From Pseudomonas khavaziana (GTDB lineage Bacteria > Pseudomonadota > Gammaproteobacteria > Pseudomonadales > Pseudomonadaceae): DNA of 64,000 nt. The stretch covers positions 1 through 64,000 of the forward strand of contig NZ_JAHSTT010000019.1 in the NCBI RefSeq assembly GCF_019145205.1, in the 5' to 3' direction. The notes under the pieces were generated by a model. The model was not told the DNA's origin and did no database searches. It saw only the letters and a program-made list of their open reading frames with translations. Below, in pieces: positions 34,211-41,515 of this stretch (the stretch's first letter is position 1; the number at the start of each line of letters is the position of its first letter). A program made the position numbers and the translations under genes.

Positions 34211-34960
34211 TTACTTTTTGGCGGCTGGTGCAGCAGGTGCAGCAGGTGCTTCAGCAGCGTCTGCCTTGGCTGGGTCCTTGATGGCCAGCAGTTCCAGGTC
34301 GAATACCAGCACGGAATTGGCTGGAATCGCCGGGCTCGGGCTCTGGGCGCCGTAGGCCAGGTCAGACGGGATGTACAGCTCGACCTTCTCGCCAACGTGC
34401 ATCAGTTGCAGGCCTTCGACCCAACCCGGGATCACGCCGCTGACCGGCAGGTCAATCGGGCTACCGCGATCCACGGAGCTGTCAAAGGTAGTGCCGTTGG
34501 TGAGCTTGCCGGTGTAGTGCACAGTCACTACGTCGGTTGGCTTGGGCTGGGCGCCGTCGGCCTTCTTGACGATTTTGTACTGCAGGCCGGAAGCGGTGGT
34601 GACAACGCCGTCTTTCTTGGCGTTGTCTTCGAGGAATTTTTTGCCGGCGGCTGCCGACTCTTCGCTCATCTTGGTCATGCGTTCTTCAGCACGCTTCTGC
34701 AGTGCGGCAAACGCCTCGACCAATTCGTCGTCCTTGAGCTTCTGTTCTTTTTTGCCGACGGCATCTTCAATGCCCTGGGCCACAGCCTTGGAGTCCAGGT
34801 CGTCCATGCCTTCCTGGGCAAGGCTCTTGCCCATGTTCAGGCCGATGCCATAGGAAGCTTTCTGCGCCGGGGTTTTCAGCTCTACGCTGGTCTGCGAATC
34901 ACAACCCGCAAGTACCAGGCTAACCAGGGCCACCGCCGCCGCCAACCGATGCTGTTTCAT
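34211..34960 (-). CDS. FKBP-type peptidyl-prolyl isomerase, lipoprotein
   Basis: A 249-residue envelope isomerase. Lipobox LVLAGC is at residues 15-20, a helical dimerisation domain (ASYGIGLNMGKSLAQ to ERMTKMSE) follows, and the C-terminal FKBP domain has VTVHYTGKLTNGTTFDSS, GWVEGLQLMHVGEKVELYIP and AYGAQSP. It accelerates proline isomerisation and acts as a chaperone for outer-membrane proteins (FkpA/FklB-like). The C-terminal tail is Ala/Pro-rich (AEAPAAPAAPAAKK). ATG 34960 places the lipobox correctly. Confidence 0.9.
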   Translation of the reverse strand: MKQHRLAAAVALVSLVLAGCDSQTSVELKTPAQKASYGIGLNMGKSLAQEGMDDLDSKAVAQGIEDAVGKKEQKLKDDELVEAFAALQKRAEERMTKMSEESAAAGKKFLEDNAKKDGVVTTASGLQYKIVKKADGAQPKPTDVVTVHYTGKLTNGTTFDSSVDRGSPIDLPVSGVIPGWVEGLQLMHVGEKVELYIPSDLAYGAQSPSPAIPANSVLVFDLELLAIKDPAKADAAEAPAAPAAPAAKK

Positions 34961-35207
34961 GCTATTTCCTTGTTCATGCGCCAAAAGGGCATTTGAATAA
35001 AGTCGCGAGCTTATCAGGCGGCCACGACCAATGGCTACCGGCATGTGAGCAGGAAACTTCTGATAAGTTCACGTGTTTAAAAGCATTTTCATTCATTATG
35101 GAGCACCGCGACGGATCGCGGGACCGCCTGCAACCAGGCTACTGGCTACTTGCCGCACCTGTGGTGTAGTGGCATAACAACGCGACAACTCGACAAGGAT
35201 AGTTATC

Positions 35208-37016
35208 TTGCGCATTTTTTCCCGTGCTTTACTCCTGATACTCATCGCCCTCGGCCTGATTCTGGCCGTGGTGCTTTATTACACCATTAACCCCAAGCTG
35301 CCGGACTACGTGCCAGTGCAGCAGGTGCACTACCAGGATCAATGGAGCGCCGACGACCGCCAGACCTACTACTTCACGCCCCAGGGCACCCAAGTAAAAG
35401 GCCTGCACTACGACTGGTTCACCGCCCTGGAGTTGCCGTTCTCCGAGCAACGCTTTGCCGCGCCGGAGTACCTGGCGCGCTTTGGCTTCCTGGTCGACCC
35501 CAAGCAGGTTCCCACCACGCAGAACCCTGGCAACCTGCCAGTGGGTTTTGCCCGACACCAGAACGCCGGCAGCAAGGTTCAGTACCTGGACATCACCTGC
35601 GCCGCCTGCCACACCGGCGAACTGCACTTCAAAGGCCAGGCCCTGCGCATCGACGGTGGCTCTGCGCAACACGTATTGCCCTCCAGCGTCCCTACCTTGC
35701 GCGGCGGCAGTTTCGGCCAGGCCCTGGTCGCCAGCCTTGCCGCTACCTACTACAACCCGTGGAAGTTCGAGCGCTTTGCCCGCAGGGTCTTGGGTGACCG
35801 GTACGATGCCCAGCACGACCAACTGCGCAAGGACTTCAAGCAATCGCTGAACCAGTTCCTCAAGGTCGCCTGGAATGACACCCATCGCGGCCTCTACCCC
35901 ACCGAAGAGGGCCCCGGCCGCACTGACGCCTTTGGGCGCATCGCCAATGCAAGCTTTGGCGACGCCATTTCCCCAGACAATTACCGCGTCGCCAACGCTC
36001 CAGTGGACTACCCGCAACTGTGGGATATCTGGACCTTCGACTGGGTGCAGTGGAATGGCTCGGCCCAGCAGCCCATGGCGCGCAATATCGGCGAAGCCCT
36101 TGGCGTAGGCGCAACCCTGGCCTTCTTCGACAAAGCTGGCCAACCGCTGCAGGGTAATGCCCGTTACCCGTCCAGCGTCCGGGTGCGCGACCTGCACCTG
36201 ATCGAAGAAACCCTGCAACGCCTCAAGCCGCCAACCTGGCCGGAAGACTTGTTCGGCGCCATCGACAAACCCCTCGCTGCCCAGGGCCGTGCACTCTTCG
36301 CCGAAAACTGCGCTGGCTGCCACGTACCGACTGTTACCGAGGAAAATGGACGCCCAGTACAGCAATTGAAAATGCTGCCTGTGGATTACATCGGCACCGA
36401 CCCCGGCACCGCCAGCAACATTGCCGACCTGCGCTACGACCTCAGTGCCCTGCAATGGGACCCGGCCGAACTGGCCCAGCTGGATGTCCAATTGCACCCC
36501 ACGCCCACCGCGCCGCTGGACCTGAAATACATGTCCGTGGCCCAGGGCCTGGCCTACGTGACGGCCTTCGTCGAAGAACATGCCTACCGCGCTGCCGGCG
36601 TGACCCCAGCGCAGCGCCCACAACTGGACGGATTCGGCCTGCCCATCGGCGTACGTGAATTACGTGCCTACAAAGCGCGGCCGCTGGCCGGCGTATGGGC
36701 CACCCCGCCGTTCCTGCACAACGGCTCGGTACCGACGATCTACCAACTGCTGTCACCCCAGGACGAACGCAGCACCACCTTCTACAAGGGCACCTTCAAT
36801 TACGACCCTCGCCACCTGGGCTTTGAAAGCGCCGCCTTCAAGAATGCCTTCCTGTTCGATACCCGGATCACCGGTAACCACAACAGCGGCCACGAATTCC
36901 GTGCAGGTGCACGCGGCAATGGCGTCATTGGCCGTGGCTTGCTGCCACAGGAACGCTGGGCGCTGCTCGAATACCTCAAAGTGCTGGGCGGCCCGCTGGA
37001 GCATCAACTGCCATGA
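35208..37016 (+). CDS. RoxA-like di-haem c-type cytochrome, membrane anchored
   Basis: A 602-residue secreted cytochrome with an uncleaved N-terminal helix (LLLILIALGLILAVVLYYT). It has two covalent haem sites: CAACH at residues 131-135 and CAGCH near 368-372. Family-typical surroundings include LDITCAACHTGELH and a C-terminal FLHNGSVPTIYQLL. This is the di-haem peroxidase/RoxA superfamily; RoxA-like enzymes oxidise polyisoprene and other lipids. TTG is the start codon, with AGGA about 8 bp upstream. It overlaps no neighbour but is followed 29 bp later by a catalase-fold gene, which suggests a functional pair. Confidence 0.8.
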   Translation: MRIFSRALLLILIALGLILAVVLYYTINPKLPDYVPVQQVHYQDQWSADDRQTYYFTPQGTQVKGLHYDWFTALELPFSEQRFAAPEYLARFGFLVDPKQVPTTQNPGNLPVGFARHQNAGSKVQYLDITCAACHTGELHFKGQALRIDGGSAQHVLPSSVPTLRGGSFGQALVASLAATYYNPWKFERFARRVLGDRYDAQHDQLRKDFKQSLNQFLKVAWNDTHRGLYPTEEGPGRTDAFGRIANASFGDAISPDNYRVANAPVDYPQLWDIWTFDWVQWNGSAQQPMARNIGEALGVGATLAFFDKAGQPLQGNARYPSSVRVRDLHLIEETLQRLKPPTWPEDLFGAIDKPLAAQGRALFAENCAGCHVPTVTEENGRPVQQLKMLPVDYIGTDPGTASNIADLRYDLSALQWDPAELAQLDVQLHPTPTAPLDLKYMSVAQGLAYVTAFVEEHAYRAAGVTPAQRPQLDGFGLPIGVRELRAYKARPLAGVWATPPFLHNGSVPTIYQLLSPQDERSTTFYKGTFNYDPRHLGFESAAFKNAFLFDTRITGNHNSGHEFRAGARGNGVIGRGLLPQERWALLEYLKVLGGPLEHQLP

Positions 37017-37045
37017 TTATCCGATCGCAAAACAAGGACCGTTCC

Positions 37046-38179
37046 ATGCTCGCTCGTTTGTGGCTGCGCCTTGGCGCCTTTCTCGGCAAAACCCTGCTAT
37101 GGCTGCTGGGCCTGGGCTTGCTGGGGTGGCTAGTGGCGACCCTCTGGTTCGCCTGGCGCCATAGCGGCCCGGTGTCACCGGATGAGCAGGTGCCACCGGG
37201 TGAAGCGGCCATGACCCAAGGCATCATCCAGACCGCAGTCCGCATCGTCGACCAGCACCGCGAAGGCACCCGCTACCTGCGCGATGCCCACGCCAAGGCC
37301 CATGGCTGCGTGAAAGCCGAAGTCAGTGTGCTGGCCGATCTCGATCCAGCGTTGCGCCAGGGCGTGTTCGCCGAACCGGGCAAGACCTGGGAGGCGACCA
37401 TGCGCCTGTCCAACGGCAACGCCTACCCGCAGTTCGACAGCATCCGCGACGCCCGCGGTATGGCGATCAAGCTGATGGATGTGCCCGGCAAACAGCTGAT
37501 GGCCGACCAGCAAACACGCACGGAGCAGGATTTCGTGATGTTCAGTCATCCGAATTTCTTCGTCAGCGATGTAGCGGAATATGCGCAGAACATCGGCGCG
37601 CAGGCGGACGGCAAGAAGGTCCTGGCATTCTTCCCCAAGCTCGACCCGCGCAGTTGGCAAGTGCGCCACCTGTTTATTGCCCTGGCCACCCTGGCACCCG
37701 CACCCGCCAGCCCGACGCAGACCACCTACTTCTCGGTTTCGCCCTACAAGTTCGGCGCGGCCAACGCCAAGTTCCGCGTCGCGCCCGACCCGCAAAGCTG
37801 CCCGGACTATGTGCTGCCCAAACAGAATCAGGCCCTGCCGAACTTCCTGCGCAGCGCCCTCGCCCAACAACTGTCCACCGACCGTGTAGCCGCCTGTTTC
37901 GTGTTGCAGATCCAGCGCCAGAATCCGCAGAAGTTCATGCCGATCGAAGACACCAGCATCGAATGGAAGGAAAGCGACGCGCCGTATGAGACGGTGGCGA
38001 AGGTCAGAATTCCGGCCCAGGACTTCGACACGCCGGCGCAGAACCTGGCCTGCGACAACCAGTCGTTCAACCCGTGGTTCGGTGTAGAAGCACACCGCCC
38101 CATCGGCGGAATCAACCGGTTGCGCAAGGCGGTGTATGAAGCGGTCAGCGATTACCGGCACAGCCGCAACGCGCCGTAA
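37046..38179 (+). CDS. Catalase-family haem protein, membrane anchored
   Basis: A 377-residue protein with an N-terminal helix (TLLWLLGLGLLGWLVATLWF) and a catalase-like haem domain. Visible elements: AHGCVKAEV near residue 90, LSNGNAYPQFDSIRDARGMA, and NRLRKAVYEA near the C-terminus (Arg-x-x-x-Tyr, the haem-ligand motif). It is far shorter than a true catalase and resembles the catalase-related lipid peroxidases (allene oxide synthase fold). It would act in the periplasm. AAGGA precedes ATG 37046; 37013 is a less likely start. A terminator lies just after the gene. Confidence 0.8.
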   Translation: MLARLWLRLGAFLGKTLLWLLGLGLLGWLVATLWFAWRHSGPVSPDEQVPPGEAAMTQGIIQTAVRIVDQHREGTRYLRDAHAKAHGCVKAEVSVLADLDPALRQGVFAEPGKTWEATMRLSNGNAYPQFDSIRDARGMAIKLMDVPGKQLMADQQTRTEQDFVMFSHPNFFVSDVAEYAQNIGAQADGKKVLAFFPKLDPRSWQVRHLFIALATLAPAPASPTQTTYFSVSPYKFGAANAKFRVAPDPQSCPDYVLPKQNQALPNFLRSALAQQLSTDRVAACFVLQIQRQNPQKFMPIEDTSIEWKESDAPYETVAKVRIPAQDFDTPAQNLACDNQSFNPWFGVEAHRPIGGINRLRKAVYEAVSDYRHSRNAP

Positions 38180-38203
38180 ACAGCTAAAAATCGCAGACGA
38201 AAA

Positions 38204-38228
38204 AAAGCCCGCTCAATGAGCGGGCTTT
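38204..38228 (-). terminator. Terminator after first tRNA pair
   Basis: AAAGCCCGCTC and GAGCGGGCTTT form an 11-bp stem with poly-A on the left (poly-T on the minus strand). It ends the tRNA transcript; it also suits the catalase gene from the other side. Confidence 0.9.
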
Positions 38229-38268
38229 CTGTGGCGACCTGGCGTTCAGTGTTCCAGATTACCGAATA

Positions 38269-38345
38269 TGGCGCAGCGGACGGGACTCGAACCCGCGACC
38301 CCCGGCGTGACAGGCCGGTATTCTAACCGACTGAACTACCGCTGC
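38269..38345 (-). tRNA. tRNA-Asp (GTC), copy 1
   Basis: Minus-strand cloverleaf with acceptor GCAGCGG/CCGCTGC, anticodon GTC in CCTGTCACGC, TTCGAGTCC T-arm and an encoded CCA end. 77 nt. Confidence 0.95.
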
Positions 38346-38364
38346 GCGTAACACTTGAAGCGAA

Positions 38365-38440
38365 TGGTGGGTGATGACGGGATCGAACCGCCGACCCTCT
38401 GCTTGTAAGGCAGATGCTCTCCCAGCTGAGCTAATCACCC
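38365..38440 (-). tRNA. tRNA-Val (TAC), copy 1
   Basis: Minus-strand cloverleaf starting GGGTGATTAGCTCAG, anticodon TAC in CCTTACAAGC, GGTTCGATCC T-arm and encoded CCA. 76 nt. Confidence 0.95.
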
Positions 38441-38550
38441 TTCGTTTCGGTGTGGGCGCATCATACACCAAAAAATCGTAATGTCTTGATTTAAATGCAA
38501 TTTATTTAAAAAAAGTCTACTGCACAATTTTTTGCCATATTTCGGACAAT

Positions 38551-38576
38551 AAAAAGCCCGCGATTAAGCGGGCTTT
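38551..38576 (-). terminator. Terminator after second tRNA pair
   Basis: AAAGCCCGC and GCGGGCTTT pair across a 6-base loop (ATTAA region) with an adjacent A-tract that becomes poly-T on the minus strand. Confidence 0.85.
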
Positions 38577-38616
38577 CTGTGGCGACCTGGCGTTCAGCAT
38601 TCCAGGTTACCGAATA

Positions 38617-38693
38617 TGGCGCAGCGGACGGGACTCGAACCCGCGACCCCCGGCGTGACAGGCCGGTATTCTAACCGACTGAACTACCGCTGC
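38617..38693 (-). tRNA. tRNA-Asp (GTC), copy 2
   Basis: Identical to copy 1 over its 77 nt, with encoded CCA. Confidence 0.95.
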
Positions 38694-38712
38694 GCGTAAC
38701 ACATGAAGCGAA

Positions 38713-38788
38713 TGGTGGGTGATGACGGGATCGAACCGCCGACCCTCTGCTTGTAAGGCAGATGCTCTCCCAGCTGAGCTAATCACCC
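38713..38788 (-). tRNA. tRNA-Val (TAC), copy 2
   Basis: Identical to copy 1 over its 76 nt, with encoded CCA. Promoter should lie to the right, near 38800-38900. Confidence 0.95.
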
Positions 38789-38947
38789 TTCGTTTCGGTG
38801 TGGCGCGCATTCTACGGAGCGACCCTAAGTCTGGCAAGCACTTTCTTAAATCTTTTTTTTCAGCCCTTCCAATGGCTTAGGCAGGGTTGGCCTGGGACGT
38901 GATCAAGAGAATAATGCCCCCCTTTGTATAGAGGAGAGACTCACCCC

Positions 38948-39868
38948 ATGTGGTTCAAGAACCTGCTTATCTATCGCCTGACCCAAGATCTGCCTGTTGA
39001 TGCCGAGGCGTTGGAAGCGGCCATGGCCACCAAACTGGCGCGCCCTTGTGCAAGCCAGGAGTTGACCACTTATGGTTTCGTCGCACCTTTCGGTAAAGGT
39101 GAAGATGCTCCCCTGGTTCACGTCAGTGGTGATTTCCTGCTGATCGCCGCGCGCAAGGAAGAACGCATCCTGCCGGGTAGCGTGGTGCGTGATGCACTTA
39201 AAGAAAAAGTCGAAGAGATCGAAGCCGAGCAGATGCGCAAGGTCTATAAGAAGGAGCGCGACCAGATCAAGGATGAAATCATCCAGGCCTTCCTGCCCCG
39301 CGCCTTTATCCGTCGCTCGTCAACCTTCGCCGCCATCGCGCCGAAACAGGGCCTGATCCTGGTCAACTCGGCCAGCCCCAAGCGCGCCGAAGACTTGCTG
39401 TCGACCCTGCGTGAAGTGATCGGCACCCTGCCGGTACGTCCGCTGACAGTGAAAACTGCACCGACTGCCATCATGACCGACTGGGTCACCACCCAGAAAC
39501 CAGCCGACGACTTCTTTGTCCTCGACGAATGCGAACTGCGCGACACCCACGAAGACGGCGGTATCGTGCGCTGCAAACGCCAGGACCTGACCGGCGAAGA
39601 GATCCAGCTGCACCTGACCACCGGCAAGGTCGTGACTCAATTGTCCCTGGCATGGCAGGACAAACTGTCCTTCATGCTCGACGACAAGATGACCGTCAAG
39701 CGCCTGAAATTCGAAGACCTGCTGCAAGACCAGGCGGAACAGGACGGCGGCGACGAAGCCTTGGGCCAACTGGATGCCAGCTTTACCTTGATGATGCTGA
39801 CCTTCGGCGATTTCCTGCCGGCGTTGGTTGAGGCACTGGGCGGCGAAGAGACACCACAGGGCATCTAA
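38948..39868 (+). CDS. rdgC: Recombination-associated protein RdgC
   Basis: A 306-residue cytoplasmic DNA-binding protein. It opens with MWFKNLLIYRLTQDLPVD as in the family, and has the characteristic FVAPFGKG and FLPRAFIRRSSTFA blocks. RdgC forms a ring around double-stranded DNA and limits RecA and recombination. ATG 38948 is the conserved start; the ATG at 38924 only adds a non-conserved tail. It sits between the tRNA block and a REPIN, and is transcribed alone. Confidence 0.95.
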   Translation: MWFKNLLIYRLTQDLPVDAEALEAAMATKLARPCASQELTTYGFVAPFGKGEDAPLVHVSGDFLLIAARKEERILPGSVVRDALKEKVEEIEAEQMRKVYKKERDQIKDEIIQAFLPRAFIRRSSTFAAIAPKQGLILVNSASPKRAEDLLSTLREVIGTLPVRPLTVKTAPTAIMTDWVTTQKPADDFFVLDECELRDTHEDGGIVRCKRQDLTGEEIQLHLTTGKVVTQLSLAWQDKLSFMLDDKMTVKRLKFEDLLQDQAEQDGGDEALGQLDASFTLMMLTFGDFLPALVEALGGEETPQGI

Positions 39869-39884
39869 ACCATGTGAAGATCAA

Positions 39885-39978
39885 AATGTGGGAGGGGGCT
39901 TGCTCCCGATGGCGGTATGTCAGCCAATAGATGTGTAGCTGACCCTCCGCTATCGGGAGCAAGCCCCCTCCCACATTT
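39885..39978. repeat. REPIN
   Basis: Arms AAATGTGGGAGGGGGCTTGC and GCAAGCCCCCTCCCACATTT are inverted around about 50 bp. Lies between rdgC and the symporter gene. Confidence 0.95.
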
Positions 39979-40021
39979 GATCGCATTGCCAACTAAAAAA
40001 ACTAACAAAAAGGATGCCCCC

Positions 40022-40981
40022 ATGCGTGCACTCGCCGCCTTGAGCCGCTTCGTCGGCAATACCTTCGCCTACTGGGTGTTGATATTTGCCGTACTGGCCT
40101 TCCTGGAACCCGGTTGGTTCATCGGCCTCAAAGGCGCCATCGTCCCCCTGCTGGGCCTGGTGATGTTCGGCATGGGGTTGACCTTGAAACTCGAAGACTT
40201 CGCCGAAGTCGCTCGTCACCCCTGGCGCGTGGCCCTGGGCGTGGTCGCGCATTTCGTGATCATGCCGGGCGTGGCATGGTTGCTGTGCCAGGCGTTCCAT
40301 TTACCGGCGGAAATTGCCGTTGGCGTGATCCTGGTGGGCTGTTGCCCAAGCGGCACCTCGTCCAACGTCATGACGTGGCTGGCCCGGGGCGACCTGGCAT
40401 TGTCAGTGGCCATTGCCGCTGTCACCACCCTCCTCGCCCCGCTGCTCACCCCGGCATTGATCTGGCTGCTGGCCTCGGCCTGGCTGCCGGTGTCGTTCAT
40501 GGAGCTGTTCTGGTCGATCCTGCAAGTGGTGTTGTTGCCGATCGTGCTTGGCGTGATCGCGCAACGCTTGTTGGGTGAGCGCGTGCGCCATGCGGTGGAC
40601 GTGCTGCCGCTGGTGTCGGTGGTGAGCATCGTGATCATCGTTGCCGCGGTGGTTGCCGCAAGCCAACAGAAGATTGCCGAATCGGGCCTGCTGATCATGG
40701 CCGTGGTGATGCTGCACAACAGCTTCGGCTACCTGCTGGGCTACTTCACCGGGCGCCTGTTCAAGTTGCCCTTGGCGCAACGCAAGTCGTTGGCCCTGGA
40801 AGTGGGCATGCAGAACTCCGGGCTGGGTGCCGCGCTGGCCAGTGCGCACTTTTCGCCGCTGGCGGCAGTACCCAGTGCGTTGTTCAGTGTCTGGCACAAT
40901 ATTTCCGGGGCACTGCTGTCGACCTACTTCCGCCGCATGAGCGAGAAAGAAGACCGCCGCGCATTGGAAACCGCACCGTAA
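40022..40981 (+). CDS. Bile acid:sodium symporter family transporter
   Basis: A 319-residue inner-membrane protein with about 9-10 helices. The family motif GCCPSGTSSNVMTWLARGD is at about residues 105-123, and the crossover region near LEVGMQNSGLGAALASAHF is typical of ASBT/PanS members. Bacterial relatives carry pantoate, keto acids or bile-acid-like anions with sodium. Nothing nearby fixes the substrate. ATG 40022 has an upstream AAAAAGGATG Shine-Dalgarno; upstream starts lie in the REPIN. Confidence 0.85.
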   Translation: MRALAALSRFVGNTFAYWVLIFAVLAFLEPGWFIGLKGAIVPLLGLVMFGMGLTLKLEDFAEVARHPWRVALGVVAHFVIMPGVAWLLCQAFHLPAEIAVGVILVGCCPSGTSSNVMTWLARGDLALSVAIAAVTTLLAPLLTPALIWLLASAWLPVSFMELFWSILQVVLLPIVLGVIAQRLLGERVRHAVDVLPLVSVVSIVIIVAAVVAASQQKIAESGLLIMAVVMLHNSFGYLLGYFTGRLFKLPLAQRKSLALEVGMQNSGLGAALASAHFSPLAAVPSALFSVWHNISGALLSTYFRRMSEKEDRRALETAP

Positions 40982-41020
40982 ACTTGATCGCCTGATCCAT
41001 TTTCGGCACTCTACCAAGCT

Positions 41021-41075
41021 TCGCGGGGACGACCTCGCGACGCTATCAAGCGCTTACCCAGGGGACGACCCCACT
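41021..41075 (+). promoter_or_regulatory. Guanidine-II (mini-ykkC) riboswitch
   Basis: Two small hairpins, TCGCGGGGACGACCTCGCGA (41021-41040) and CCAGGGGACGACCCCAC (41058-41074), each expose the ACGA-type loop in GGACGACC that defines this class. They sit 20 bp before the Gdx/SugE start, overlapping the translation-start region, so guanidine binding would free the ribosome site. Confidence 0.95.
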
Positions 41076-41094
41076 TTGTACAAGCGAGGTCATC

Positions 41095-41409
41095 ATGTCC
41101 TGGATCATTCTGTTTTTTGCCGGGTTGTTTGAAGTGGGCTGGGCCGTCGGCCTGAAGTACACCGACGGGTTCAGCAAGCCGCTGCCCACTGCCCTGACGA
41201 TTGCCGCCATGGCTGTCAGCCTTGGGTTGTTGGGGCTGGCCATGAAGGAACTGCCGCTGGGTACCGCCTATGCCATATGGACCGGCGTGGGTGCGGTAGG
41301 TACCGTGATCGCCGGGATTATCCTGTTTGGTGAATCCATGGCCCTGTTTCGGTTGGCCAGTGTGGCGTTGATTATCTGCGGGCTCATTGGCCTCAAGATC
41401 AGCACTTAA
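41095..41409 (+). CDS. gdx: Guanidinium exporter Gdx (SugE), SMR family
   Basis: A 104-residue small multidrug resistance protein with four helices, including the catalytic Glu in FFAGLFEVGWAVGLKY (residue about 13) and GTAYAIWTGVGAVGTV. Members with this signature export guanidinium rather than broad quaternary amines. The guanidine-II riboswitch directly upstream supports that function. GAGGT precedes ATG 41095. Confidence 0.95.
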   Translation: MSWIILFFAGLFEVGWAVGLKYTDGFSKPLPTALTIAAMAVSLGLLGLAMKELPLGTAYAIWTGVGAVGTVIAGIILFGESMALFRLASVALIICGLIGLKIST

Positions 41410-41423
41410 GCCGCTAACGCCAT

Positions 41424-41495
41424 CGAAGGCAAGCCCCCACCTTTTGATTCGTGAACACGTTCAGAATGTGGCAGGGGGCTTGCCCCCGATGAGGC
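41424..41495. repeat. Partial REPIN
   Basis: GAAGGCAAGCCCCCACCTTTT and AATGTGGCAGGGGGCTTGCC face each other about 20 bp apart; only outer arm sequence of each remains, in the opposite order to the other REPINs. Confidence 0.7.
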
Positions 41496-41515
41496 CGCCC
41501 CAGCCAATCTATAAG

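Larger units (their letters stand above)
38222..38806. repeat. Tandem duplication of a tRNA-Asp/tRNA-Val block
   Basis: A block of about 240 bp occurs twice, 348 bp apart, with identical tRNA sequences and only 4 or so differences in flanking DNA. Each copy carries tRNA-Val, tRNA-Asp and a GC-rich terminator. Confidence 0.9.

Noticed and set aside
38259..38837. Short protein frames across the tRNA block
   Set aside because: They translate the tRNA genes themselves; both copies give the same peptide because the DNA is duplicated.
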